This document shows positions 43,112 to 50,565 of a stretch of DNA of 50,565 nt, one piece after another. The translations under genes and the position numbers were made by a program. Source of the DNA: Armatimonadota bacterium (GTDB taxonomy: Bacteria; Armatimonadota; UBA5829; DSUL01); contig JADLDK010000037.1 of assembly GCA_020846715.1 (NCBI GenBank), positions 1 through 50,565 on the forward strand, written 5' to 3'. Position 1 is the stretch's first letter. Every line of letters starts with the position of its first letter. The notes below the pieces were generated by a model. That model was not told the DNA's origin. It made no database searches and saw nothing but the letters and a program-made list of their open reading frames with translations.

Positions 43112-46100
43112 TCAGTGCGCGGCTTCAGCCGCTTCCAGCGAGATACCTAGCACTTTGATATCAGAGTCGCGCGGCAGCTTGATAGCGCTGAGCCCTTCTG
43201 CGGGATCGACACTGATTACGACATCGTACAGGAACGCTGGGCTGGCCTTAACGCCACTTTCTGTCGCTGTGTAGGGCGCTTCGTAGGCTACCACATCGCC
43301 CTCACCGCGCGCCTGCCAGCTCCCGACGCGGACATTCTGAGTCTTGGGAGAAGACCCGTACACCAGCGTAAACTCTGCGCTTTTTGCCTCTGAGGCGCTC
43401 GCTGCCAGAACGTGCACCCGGCTCCACGCGCCGGAGGGCACTGTAACGCTCTGGCGATTGGCGCTGATGGCGTTGTGCCCACTGTCGCTTTTCGGCGGCC
43501 AGAGGAAGCTGATCCAGCGGCGGCTTGAAACACCTGCGTACTGCGGACCGCCGTCAGCGCTCTGGTAAAGACCGGATGGGAAGAGACCGGACGGAGAGGT
43601 CGCTGGAATGACGAGTGGCGGGACAGCCTCAGCGGGAAGCGCTCCCTGCGGCCCGAAGGCGCCGCCGCCCTGAGTCTCAGCAATCTCAACATTTGAGTCA
43701 AAGAGCTGGGCCAGATCAAGCGCCGCTACGGCAGGTCCCTGGACAGTGACATACTGGGTGAACACTCCGTCTGTCGGTCCCCCCAGAGGGTCCGTCGTAG
43801 TCGCGGCCGAGCCGACAAACGGCGTCCAGCGCACGACGTACTGCCCTGGGTACGGTGGAGCCTTCAGCTCCGCGTTGGCCGTGAGGTTCTCACCCGGCTT
43901 TATGCCCTTGCGCAGCTTGGCCTCCCCTCCTTCACTGAGCAGCGGCTGCCCGTCGAGTGAGTACCACTGCGCCACAAGCCGCGTCTGCTCGCGCCACTCC
44001 TGCACACCCGTGTTGGCCACCTCAATCTGAAACTTGGCCGGCGCGCCAAAGGTAACTGGCGGCAGGGGTTTGGCAGGTGGCGTCAGCTTTGCCCCGTAGT
44101 CAGAGGCGCCTAGGAGCGCTGCGAAGCTGGCTGCGTGTCCGGAGTCTGCTTTCACACTGCGCTGGCCCTCCGCCAGCGTAACCTGGAACCACACTGGCCG
44201 AGTCGCCTGCAAAAGCCGCGGATCCTTCAAACCCAGGATAACCGGGACTTCTACGACAGCTCCCGGCTCCACATCTTTAGGAAGTGAAGCCGTCCAGACT
44301 GAGAGCTCCTGCTGCTGTGCGCCGTGCGCTGAAATCAGCACGTTCAGAGGTCCAGCCTTTTTCCACGTTTCGCTGCCTTCGTTTCGGATAGCGACTGTGG
44401 CAGAGTAGACTTGCCCGGCCATCAGATAAGCAGGGAGTGTGGATGCGAGCACGGTGTACGCGCGGGGAGCCGGCTCACCTACCTTCACCGGAACAGCCAG
44501 CGGGCGGTCACCCGAGCTTGAGAAAAGGAGGCCGTCGGGGCCGGTAAAATCAAAAACCACAGTCCAGTCCCCCGCCGGCAACGGGTCCCGGTCTTTATCA
44601 ACAGCCACCACGCCTATCGCCACGTTGGAGATTCCGTTAATGGGAACGTCCTTCTGCACGGGGACCGTCACCAGCCCCTGCGAGTAGAGCCGCCCGCCTG
44701 TGTACCAGCGATAAGTCAGGCGGACTCGATCCGTCACCCGCCACGCTCTTGTACCCACGTTGCGCACGCTCAGGCGGGCAAGGCTCATATAGGACGGCGA
44801 AATCACGCTGGGAACAGAAGAGGACAGATACTTCGCCGCCCACTCCGATCGGCCGTTGAACCGGCTCGTCTGTATCGCTGTAGCGTCCACATAAAGCAGG
44901 CCGTACTCGGTGGAAGTGGCAATCTCGGAGCCGTCCTGCCACCTGTTCCAACTGTCCACAAAAACCCAGTCAGGGTTCTTGCCGTCCACAGCGCCCCATG
45001 CCTGGCCGTAAGTCTGCCCGGCGCGCCGTGGCAGCGTCTGTCCCTCACGTATGAACCCGGGAGTGACGGAAGCGATCTTTATCCAGCCCTTGTCGCTGTA
45101 GCTCCACCCTTCCGCGCCGATCTCTGCTGTAAACCCGTCCGCCTCACCCCCCACATTCTCCGCAGAGATAAGAGCGATGCGCTGTCCGTAAGCTGCCAGA
45201 GCTCGCTTGTTCAACTCCTCCACTGCCTCTTTGGATACAGCCGCGCCACCGCGCAGGAATGCAATCAGCGCTGTCTGACCACCTCTGGACTGCGGCAGCC
45301 GCACCTCCGCTCTGTACTCTGGCGGCGTCAGGTTGAAAAAGCCGCTGATGGCCTTCCACAACGCCTCAACGTCCGAGGAATCGCCCAGACCTTCCAGCGC
45401 TACACCCAGAAGTGGGTGGTCTTCGCCAGCGGCATCCATCTCCTTAAGCGCGCCAACAAGCGCCAGCGTCGCTGTGTCGGGAGGTCCTCCAGCTACGTTC
45501 TGAACGCCCAGCAGCACGTCAATTCCCGCTCTGCGCGCATCCCTGAGCTGCTGACGGTGCCACTCAATGCGCTCACCCGAAAACCACGGGCCAAAACCGT
45601 AAAAAGGTTTGTTGATAAAAGCTGCCGGATTGCCCGCTTTCGCCAGGTCATAGTAGTAAGAGCTGAGAATCAGATTTTCAATTGGGAAGTCGCGCAGAAT
45701 GTGCCGAGCCGAAGAGACGGCCGGCTTGACGAGTTCAAAAGCTGTCTTAAGCGCGTACTCAGACGGTAGCAGGCGCCCGTCCACAGTGGGAGTATTGACG
45801 GCGCGATTGCACAGCACGCGGCCAGGCACATTGACCACCAGGGGCTGCACCGGGCCCCTCAGCCACAACTCCTGCCACTTGGAAGGGTTGTCCAGATCGG
45901 CTTCGGTCTTGATGTCGGGCGTAATACTCAGAAAGCCCGTGTGCTCACCCTTCATCTGAACGGCTGCATTGAAGCCTACAATCGTGCCCACTTCGCCTTT
46001 GACGCCCATCTCAGACCACGGAATCGCCAGCTCCACCTGATAACCCGTGTCGTCGTCCTGATCCTGATTCAGCGTACCTTCGCGGCGCACGGCGTACTTG

Positions 46101-46465
46101 AAGGTGACAATATCCTTTTTCACCCACTTTCCGTTGTCCCCGACCGCCCACTCAGCGCCGCCTGCCGCGCTGACCATCATCCGGAACGAATGTGGGCCGA
46201 TCTGGGAGCCCTTGGAACGGTCGCTCTGAAAATAGACAGCGACAGCGTCATCGTCGCCCACCACCTGATTAGGGCCGCGCGTGGTCCCCTGAATGTCCTG
46301 ATCGTTGACGTCAAAGGAAGCGTAGAAGTAGTTTGCGTCCCATGTCGTGTTGATGCGGACAGTGTCGGTCCGGGCTTTGGCGGAGCATACCGCAGGCCAG
46401 CCTGCACCCGCGATAACTGCGACACAGACCGCCGCAAAGTGCAAAAAGTGATTGGTTTTTGTCAT
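43112..46465 (-). CDS. Large secreted protein: CBM9-like, GH99-like and Ig-like domains
   Basis: The 1117-residue protein has a signal peptide (about 1-29, SAKA). Residues about 35-210 resemble a family 9 carbohydrate-binding module (TTWDANYFYASFDVNDQDI, GYQVELAIPWSEMGV). Residues about 230-545 look like a GH99/WbsX-type catalytic barrel: DFPIENLILSSYYYDLAKAG, FYGFGPWFSGERIEWHRQQ, and PDWVFVDSWNRWQDGSEIATS. Three Nbr1 FW-like Ig repeats follow (LARLSVRNVGTRAWR; ATVAIRNEGSETWKKA; FQIEVANTGVQEWREQ) and a C-terminal beta domain. It probably binds and degrades or remodels a polysaccharide outside the cell. Its start overlaps the aminotransferase stop by four bases. Confidence 0.72.
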   Translation of the reverse strand: MTKTNHFLHFAAVCVAVIAGAGWPAVCSAKARTDTVRINTTWDANYFYASFDVNDQDIQGTTRGPNQVVGDDDAVAVYFQSDRSKGSQIGPHSFRMMVSAAGGAEWAVGDNGKWVKKDIVTFKYAVRREGTLNQDQDDDTGYQVELAIPWSEMGVKGEVGTIVGFNAAVQMKGEHTGFLSITPDIKTEADLDNPSKWQELWLRGPVQPLVVNVPGRVLCNRAVNTPTVDGRLLPSEYALKTAFELVKPAVSSARHILRDFPIENLILSSYYYDLAKAGNPAAFINKPFYGFGPWFSGERIEWHRQQLRDARRAGIDVLLGVQNVAGGPPDTATLALVGALKEMDAAGEDHPLLGVALEGLGDSSDVEALWKAISGFFNLTPPEYRAEVRLPQSRGGQTALIAFLRGGAAVSKEAVEELNKRALAAYGQRIALISAENVGGEADGFTAEIGAEGWSYSDKGWIKIASVTPGFIREGQTLPRRAGQTYGQAWGAVDGKNPDWVFVDSWNRWQDGSEIATSTEYGLLYVDATAIQTSRFNGRSEWAAKYLSSSVPSVISPSYMSLARLSVRNVGTRAWRVTDRVRLTYRWYTGGRLYSQGLVTVPVQKDVPINGISNVAIGVVAVDKDRDPLPAGDWTVVFDFTGPDGLLFSSSGDRPLAVPVKVGEPAPRAYTVLASTLPAYLMAGQVYSATVAIRNEGSETWKKAGPLNVLISAHGAQQQELSVWTASLPKDVEPGAVVEVPVILGLKDPRLLQATRPVWFQVTLAEGQRSVKADSGHAASFAALLGASDYGAKLTPPAKPLPPVTFGAPAKFQIEVANTGVQEWREQTRLVAQWYSLDGQPLLSEGGEAKLRKGIKPGENLTANAELKAPPYPGQYVVRWTPFVGSAATTTDPLGGPTDGVFTQYVTVQGPAVAALDLAQLFDSNVEIAETQGGGAFGPQGALPAEAVPPLVIPATSPSGLFPSGLYQSADGGPQYAGVSSRRWISFLWPPKSDSGHNAISANRQSVTVPSGAWSRVHVLAASASEAKSAEFTLVYGSSPKTQNVRVGSWQARGEGDVVAYEAPYTATESGVKASPAFLYDVVISVDPAEGLSAIKLPRDSDIKVLGISLEAAEAAH

Positions 46466-47637
46466 AGTGCGCCGACAGCTTGAGGCAAGCTCTCTACAAA
46501 TTCTCCAATGCGCTGCATGGCTTCCTCTATCTTCTCAAAACTTGTCGCATAGGCCGCCCGCACGTAGCCCTCTCCAGACGCGCCGAAGGCGTTGCCCGGA
46601 ACAACCACCACGTGCTTGCTGTGGAGCAGGCGCTCGGAAAACTCCTCCGAGGACAGTCCGGTCTTTTTGACGGATGGAAAGGCGTAAAAGGCGCCGCGCG
46701 GCTCCGAACAGCTCAGCCCGCAGTCGTTAAAGCGTTTCACAATCAGCCTGCGGCGCATGTTGTACTCCGCGCGCATATCCTGCACGCTCTGCTCACCCGC
46801 ACTCAGGGCCTCAATGGCCGTCTCCTGCGCTGTAATGGGAGCGCACAGCGCCACGTACTGGTGAATCTTCATCATAGATTCCGCCACTTCCGGCGGCGCG
46901 CACGCATACCCGATGCGCCAGCCAGTCATCGCGTACGCTTTGGAAAAGCCGTTCAACAGGATCGTCCGCTCTCTGGCGCCTTCCAGAGAAGATACGCACA
47001 CGTGCTCTCCTACGTACGTCAGGCGGTCGTAAATCTCATCCGAGATGATAAAGATGTCTGCTTCGCGCGCCAGATTGACAATATCCTGAAGTGATTTGCG
47101 GTCGGCTGTGGCGCCGGTCGGGTTGGACGGATAGGAGAGCATAATGGCCTTGGTGCGCGGCGTAATCGCCTTCCTAACCGCCTCCAGACTCGGGACAAAC
47201 CCGGTCTCAGCCGAAGTTTCGACCGTCACCGGAACACCTCCGGCGAAAGTGACACACGGCGCATAGGACACATAGCACGGCTCAAAGAGGATGACTTCAT
47301 CGCCAGGGTCCACAATCGCCCGCAATGCCAGATCCAGCGCCTCCGAAACGCCGACCGTCACCAGAATCTCATTCTCGGGCGTGTAGCTGACCTTGTACAG
47401 ATTCTGCAGGTGCTGCGCGATGAGCTGGCGCAGCTCCAGCAGGCCCCAGTTGGAGGTGTAGTTGGTCCGGCCCTGCTCCAGAGAGTAGATGCACGCCTCG
47501 CGCATGCGCCACGGCGTGACGAAGTCCGGCTCCCCCACGCCCAGCGAGATGACGTCCTTCATCTCAGCGACAATATCGAAAAACTTGCGAATGCCAGAGG
47601 CGGACACGGACTGCACGTTTTTTGAGATAGAAGTCAT
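46462..47637 (-). CDS. Class I/II PLP aminotransferase, probably alanine transaminase (AlaT-like)
   Basis: A 391-residue fold-type I aminotransferase. The start region SASGIRKFFDIVAEMKDVIS and SLGVGEPDFVTPWRMREACI are followed by TNYTSNWGLLELRQLIA, LSYPSNPTGATADR, IISDEIYDRLTY and the PLP lysine in NGFSKAYAMTGWRIGY (Lys233). The conserved Arg for the substrate carboxylate is in YVRAAYATSF. The pairing with an upstream Lrp/AsnC regulator resembles Bacillus yugH-yugG (alaT-alaR), where the enzyme makes alanine. Alternative substrates (other neutral or aromatic amino acids) are possible. Confidence 0.88.
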   Translation of the reverse strand: MTSISKNVQSVSASGIRKFFDIVAEMKDVISLGVGEPDFVTPWRMREACIYSLEQGRTNYTSNWGLLELRQLIAQHLQNLYKVSYTPENEILVTVGVSEALDLALRAIVDPGDEVILFEPCYVSYAPCVTFAGGVPVTVETSAETGFVPSLEAVRKAITPRTKAIMLSYPSNPTGATADRKSLQDIVNLAREADIFIISDEIYDRLTYVGEHVCVSSLEGARERTILLNGFSKAYAMTGWRIGYACAPPEVAESMMKIHQYVALCAPITAQETAIEALSAGEQSVQDMRAEYNMRRRLIVKRFNDCGLSCSEPRGAFYAFPSVKKTGLSSEEFSERLLHSKHVVVVPGNAFGASGEGYVRAAYATSFEKIEEAMQRIGEFVESLPQAVGAL

Positions 47638-47690
47638 AGGAGTAGATGTCTGTTCTTTTCGGGGAGACGAGGCCAGGAAGCCGGTGGATA

Positions 47691-47778
47691 CCGCATCTCG
47701 GGTGCGCCAGCGCCGTGCAGGCCGCCGGAAACCCCCGCCGCGCCTACACCAGGAGCAGAGCTTCGCCGGCAGATGCGG
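47691..47778 (-). repeat. Inverted repeat in the alaR-alaT spacer
   Basis: CCGCATCT (47691-47698) and AGATGCGG (47771-47778) are perfectly complementary. They would enclose 72 GC-rich bases containing further short hairpins in the mRNA between the regulator and the aminotransferase. An RNA element is possible, but an 8-bp match over this distance could be chance. Confidence 0.25.
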
Positions 47779-47790
47779 CTCACCTCTGGC

Positions 47791-48279
47791 CTAAGGCGTC
47801 ACGGCCAGCCGATGGTCGGGTGGCGCGTCGGCGAATATCTCTCGGTCCTCTTTGTATCTCTTCAAAACAAAGTGAGACGCCGTGGATTGAACGCGGTCAA
47901 CAGTCGCCAGCTTCTGAGACACGAAGTTCGCGACCTCCTGCATCGTAGAGCCTTCCACCACAACGCGCAGATCGTATTCTCCGCTCACCAGATAGACGCT
48001 GACAACTTCGCGAAAGTTGTAGATGCGCTCCGCCACGTCGTCAAAGCCAACGCCGCGAGTCGGGGTCACCTTCACGTCAATAAAAGCCGCAACTCTGTGG
48101 TCGCCGGCCTTCTCCCAGTCCACCACAGCCTTGTAGCGCCGGATGACTCCTGAAGCCTCCGCTCCCGCGATAACCCTTTCCACGTCCTCCAGAGGCTTCT
48201 GGAGCATATCGGCTATCTGGGAGGAGGTTATTCGCCCGTCCTTTTCCAGGATTTTGAGAATGTCGTGCAGGTCGTTCAA
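47791..48279 (-). CDS. Lrp/AsnC family transcriptional regulator (AlaR-like)
   Basis: A 162-residue regulator starting at TTG. The winged helix-turn-helix is ILKILEKDGRITSSQIADML then VERVIAGAEASGVIRRYKAVV (about 8-52). The C-terminal RAM/ACT-like domain is DHRVAAFIDVKVTP, VVSVYLVSGEYDLRVVVEGST and STASHFVLKRYKEDREIF. Such proteins are octameric or dimeric regulators that sense amino acids. It lies 150 bases before the aminotransferase in the same direction and is its likely regulator. A near-consensus promoter sits 46-75 bases upstream. Confidence 0.92.
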   Translation of the reverse strand: MNDLHDILKILEKDGRITSSQIADMLQKPLEDVERVIAGAEASGVIRRYKAVVDWEKAGDHRVAAFIDVKVTPTRGVGFDDVAERIYNFREVVSVYLVSGEYDLRVVVEGSTMQEVANFVSQKLATVDRVQSTASHFVLKRYKEDREIFADAPPDHRLAVTP

Positions 48280-48324
48280 AGTGAGCTACTTTCGCATGCT
48301 GGTTCCAGGGTCGTAAGCTGTCTC

Positions 48325-48354
48325 ACTATAGCTAAGCGCAAAGAGCCATGTCAA
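48325..48354 (-). promoter_or_regulatory. Promoter of the Lrp/AsnC regulator gene
   Basis: Minus-strand TTGACA (48349-48354, perfect) and TATAGT (48325-48330, 5 of 6) are 18 bases apart. Transcription would start near 48318, leaving a leader of about 39 bases. Confidence 0.75.
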
Positions 48355-48390
48355 ACACGCGCCCGCCCGCTCACCGTGGCCGGCGCAAAG

Positions 48391-48420
48391 AAAAAGCCGC
48401 ACCCGGACCGGGTACGGCTT
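48391..48420 (-). terminator. Rho-independent terminator of the LuxR-type gene
   Basis: On the minus strand GCCG-T-ACCC-ggtcc-GGGT-G-CGGC forms a stem of 4 plus 4 bp with one mismatch, extended by AA/TT, then TTTTTCTTT. It lies 160 bases after the LuxR-type stop and just before the regulator promoter, insulating the two. The rest of 48421-48581 shows no gene. Confidence 0.75.
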
Positions 48421-48581
48421 GCAACGCAACTTACGTGTTATAAAGGATCGTCTGGCTCTTCTCTTTGCGGACCTGCCTGGCTCCTGAGGAAGATGCCAGA
48501 GGTGGTTATCTCTGTAGGGCGGACCAGTACGCGCCTGGCGAGTTGAGGACACGCCGGACGCTTCGCTGGTCTGTCATCCGA

Positions 48582-48839
48582 TCAGCCGGCCAGTACAGTC
48601 TCAATCGGAATCAGCCCGAGGCGAGTGGCTCGCCGGAAGGCCTGGACCCGGTTTGAAACCTGGAGCTTCTCGTAGATGTTCGCCAGATGGAAGTCCACCG
48701 TCCTTTTGCTTACGTACAGGGCGTCTGCGATGTCTTTGCTGGATTTCCCCTCAATTACCAGCGTCAGAACTTCTACCTCGCGCTTCGTGAGCTTGATAGA
48801 CCGTTCCTCGTGAACAACAGGAACTCCGACAGACGACAT
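48582..48839 (-). CDS. Single-domain LuxR/GerE-type transcriptional regulator
   Basis: An 85-residue protein, chosen from the ATG with AAAGGAG seven bases upstream; the open frame continues to 49025 but without family residues or a ribosome site. It is almost entirely a LuxR-type helix-turn-helix: LTKREVEVLTLVIEGKSSKD, IADALYVSKRTVDFHLANIY and EKLQVSNRVQAFRRATRLG. There is no receiver or ligand-binding domain, as in GerE of spore formers. It must be controlled by its own expression or by partners. It is divergent from a WYL regulator. Confidence 0.88.
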   Translation of the reverse strand: MSSVGVPVVHEERSIKLTKREVEVLTLVIEGKSSKDIADALYVSKRTVDFHLANIYEKLQVSNRVQAFRRATRLGLIPIETVLAG

Positions 48840-49144
48840 TCCATGTCTCCTTTCCCTGTTCGCCGCTGTTAAAATGGTTCCACACCCGCAGGTCAAACTG
48901 TGGATGCTTTCCATCGTTTTGTGGCGGACAGGGGTTCGCAATATCCGAGACGACCGGAGCAGGCACAGCGTTGGTGACCCTGACAAGGGCTGCTGTCGTG
49001 CTCTTTCCGGCGCCATCCATGGCAATAAAAGGTGGGCGCTTTTTCAGGAAAACTGCGGCGGCGCAGTCCTTCAAAGACGCTCCCATCAACTTGTTCCGCG
49101 AGAGGCTTTCCTGTTGAGACGAAAACTGACGGAGATTGAGATCA
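48840..49144. other. Regulatory region between divergent regulators
   Basis: These 305 bases separate the LuxR-type gene (minus) from the WYL gene (plus). A stem ACTGCG-CCGC-CGCAGT followed by TTTTCC on the minus strand (about 49047-49066) looks like a weak terminator or attenuator upstream of the LuxR-type gene. No coding sequence is supported. Confidence 0.4.
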
Positions 49145-50104
49145 ATGAGTAAATCTGTTCTGCTGTTGCAGTTGCTGGATCTGCTGAAGAGCGACCCAAC
49201 GCTGAACGCCGGGGACTTGGCGCGTGAGCTGGGACGCTCCGAACGCACAATCTACCGCTACCTTCAGGCGCTCTCGCTGGATCTGTCTGTGCCGGTCTAT
49301 TTTGAAGACGGCTACAAGGTCGCGGGACGCCCGAGGCTCGCTCCCATCAACTTCAGCGAAGAAGAGGCCATTGCCTTGCGCCTGGCGCTCAGCGCAGGTC
49401 CGATCCGCCGCACCGAGCCGCTCAACAGACACGCCACCAGCGCCCTGCGCAAGGTGGAAGCCGCCATGTCCGAGGCGTCCTTCAAGCTGAGCCAGGCTGT
49501 TGCGGGACGCGTCACCTGGAGCGCCACCGGACACGAGACCCAGAGTATCAGCGAAGCCCTGCTGTCGCTTCTGGAGTCTGCCGTGATCCAGCAGAAAACC
49601 CTTGCGCTCAACTACCGCTCCCTCCAGTCTCAAAAGCCCCGCCCGCGCGACTTTGACCCTTACGCGCTTGTGTACCGCCGCCACACCTGGTATCTCATTG
49701 GCCTCTGCCATGAGCGCAGGATGGTTATTCAGCTCAAAGCCGGGCGCATCACCTCAGCCCGCGAGACTCAGCGCACCTTCCAGCGGCCGGAGAGCTTCTC
49801 GGTGGATGCCTTCTACGAGTCAAGCTGGGAAGTGCTGACCGGCGAACCCGTGCGCGTGGAGATTCTCTTTGACGCTGAAGTCGCCCGTCTGGTGATGGAG
49901 ACCCAGCGCCACCCCACCCAGGAGACGCACCAGCGTGACGATGGTTCGGTCATCTTCACTGCAGAGGTGGCCGGCTTTGCCGAGATCGGCTGGTGGACGC
50001 TCAGCTTCGGCGGCGCGGCGGAAGTCCTGAACCCCCTTGAGTTCCGGGAGTGGATGAAAGCCCACGCCAGCCGATTAGCCACCCGCTACGACGCATGCCC
50101 ATGA
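49145..50104 (+). CDS. WYL-domain transcriptional regulator (YafY/PafC-like)
   Basis: The protein has 319 residues from the ATG at 49145 (GGAG ten bases upstream); a TTG three codons earlier is too close to that site. An N-terminal HTH_11-type winged helix (LLQLLDLLKSDPTLNAGDLA, RELGRSERTIYRYLQAL) is followed by a helical linker. A WYL domain covers about 150-215 (TLALNYRSLQ, FDPYALVYRRHTWYLIGLC, QLKAGRITS) and a WCX-like C-terminal extension follows. WYL regulators sense nucleic acid or nucleotide ligands and often control DNA damage or defence genes. The neighbouring targets are not evident. Confidence 0.92.
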   Translation: MSKSVLLLQLLDLLKSDPTLNAGDLARELGRSERTIYRYLQALSLDLSVPVYFEDGYKVAGRPRLAPINFSEEEAIALRLALSAGPIRRTEPLNRHATSALRKVEAAMSEASFKLSQAVAGRVTWSATGHETQSISEALLSLLESAVIQQKTLALNYRSLQSQKPRPRDFDPYALVYRRHTWYLIGLCHERRMVIQLKAGRITSARETQRTFQRPESFSVDAFYESSWEVLTGEPVRVEILFDAEVARLVMETQRHPTQETHQRDDGSVIFTAEVAGFAEIGWWTLSFGGAAEVLNPLEFREWMKAHASRLATRYDACP

Positions 50105-50130
50105 GCCGCTGATAAATTAAGCGAGCGGCT
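50104..50130 (+). terminator. Stem-loop at the end of the WYL gene
   Basis: AGCCGCT and AGCGGCT form a perfect 7-bp stem with a 13-base AT-rich loop, starting at the stop codon. No T run follows. A second inverted repeat, GATGCAAA/TTTGCATC, lies at 50147-50171. Confidence 0.35.
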
Positions 50131-50146
50131 GTGCTGGGCTCAGTAG

Positions 50147-50171
50147 GATGCAAAAACTGGCACTTTGCATC
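50147..50171. repeat. Inverted repeat GATGCAAA...TTTGCATC
   Basis: A perfect 8-bp inverted repeat with a 9-base spacer (50147-50154 and 50164-50171) in the gap upstream of the small hypothetical gene. It could be an operator or an RNA hairpin; it lacks a T tail. Confidence 0.4.
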
Positions 50172-50276
50172 GCCTCTTTGGTGGTGAGGATTGAGACGTG
50201 GTATCATTGAATACACAGGCCATATAGAGGTGAACCGTTTTCGCGAGGTGTGTCGAGTTTTCTGCGGAAGGCTCAA

Positions 50277-50486
50277 GTGAGTCACCATTACGGTTGCCAT
50301 CTTTGGAATGGTAACAATAGTCTGCTACGCAACTGGGTGCGCCAGCTACAAAAGCCACTGGTCAGCGCGCCTGTGCGCTTTGTATCTACCGACGGCGGCG
50401 TGATGAATCACGAAGGCAGGCTCGCCATTGTGCGTTTGTATGAACGCCTTACAGGCGTGAGACTGCTCAAGCCGGAGATCGTCTAA
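50277..50486 (+). CDS. Small hypothetical protein
   Basis: A 69-residue frame from a GTG start with GGAAGG five bases upstream; a start at 50250 would add nine residues without a ribosome site. The protein is mixed charge (for example VRFVSTDGGVMNHEGRLAIV and RLYERLTGVRLLKPEIV). No signal peptide or known motif is seen. It is followed by a CGCCGC/GCGGCG stem (about 50491-50509) and a new gene start. Function unknown; it may not be expressed. Confidence 0.4.
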   Translation: MSHHYGCHLWNGNNSLLRNWVRQLQKPLVSAPVRFVSTDGGVMNHEGRLAIVRLYERLTGVRLLKPEIV

Positions 50487-50524
50487 GAGGATCGCCGCCC
50501 AGAATGCGGCGAAGAGGAGAGGTC

Positions 50525-50565
50525 ATGAGAGCGTTGTTTTGTGTAACAGTGTTGTTGCTACTCGG
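50525..50565 (+). CDS. 5' end of an exported protein, cut by the window edge
   Basis: ATG with GGAGAGG just upstream opens MRALFCVTVLLLL, which reads as the start of a signal peptide or membrane anchor. Only 13 codons are in the window, so no product can be assigned. Confidence 0.5.
   Translation, partial: MRALFCVTVLLLL

Noticed and set aside
1..50565. CRISPR arrays, insertion sequences and tRNA genes
   Set aside because: No evenly spaced direct repeats, no transposase and no tRNA-like T-arm outside the tmRNA were seen on reading.

Overview
The window is a bacterial chromosomal segment with moderately high GC. I read it as a free-living, motile diderm, most likely Armatimonadota or a close relative. 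The points for this are a P-ring protein (FlgI), a pseudopilin of the type common in Planctomycetes and Armatimonadetes, a PEP-CTERM protein, large secreted glycosidase-like proteins of no clear family, DciA as replicative helicase loader, and a FliW/CsrA flagellar switch. No rRNA or tRNA gene is in the window, so the phylum is an inference.

Layout. 0.1-6.8 kb: a sugar-phosphate isomerase-like protein, a hybrid sensor kinase and a CHASE4-GAF-HD-GYP c-di-GMP phosphodiesterase. 6.9-11.3 kb: a complete tmRNA gene (ssrA) whose CCA end is followed within 14-23 bases by an AbiE-like nucleotidyltransferase pair, a decayed fragment, an OsmC protein and a one-chain GmrSD-like DUF262/HNH protein. This looks like a small defence cassette at the ssrA 3' end. 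11.5-13.7 kb: a PEP-CTERM protein and a Gfo/Idh/MocA oxidoreductase. 14.0-19.5 kb: dciA and recF transcribed leftward, dnaE rightward, and between them a dense cluster of TGTGGA motifs that is a candidate replication origin or DnaA-controlled region. 19.5-26.4 kb (minus strand): a glycosyltransferase with an apparent ATA start, a zinc alcohol dehydrogenase, a second OsmC protein, a secreted glycosidase-like protein overlapping a pseudopilin, and a protein with a DnaA domain-I-like N terminus behind a possible terminator-containing leader.

26.8-33.1 kb: flagellar cluster flgI-flgJ-flgM-flgN-flgK-flgL-fliW-csrA, that is, P-ring and rod assembly, the anti-sigma-28 checkpoint, hook-filament junction proteins with their chaperone, and the FliW-CsrA translational switch. 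33.3-36.1 kb: two overlapping metallo-beta-lactamase-fold hydrolases and a LacI regulator with repeated GTTAC/GTAAC elements upstream. 36.04-36.24 kb: a strong promoter, a rod-like fold and a T7 tail predict an unannotated 6S-like small RNA. 36.3-41.4 kb: accB-hom-thrC-purC-apgM-like operon. It has no thrB, and the ApgM-like protein belongs to the family proposed as an alternative homoserine kinase.

41.5-50.6 kb: a secreted STN-like protein, a zinc-finger protein fused to the non-catalytic part of a type II secretion ATPase, a large secreted CBM9/GH99-like protein with Ig-like domains, an aminotransferase with an Lrp/AsnC regulator (alaT/alaR-like), a GerE-like single-domain LuxR regulator, a WYL-domain regulator, a small hypothetical gene and the start of a further exported protein cut by the window edge. 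All functional names rest on motif and family recognition by eye; no search was run.
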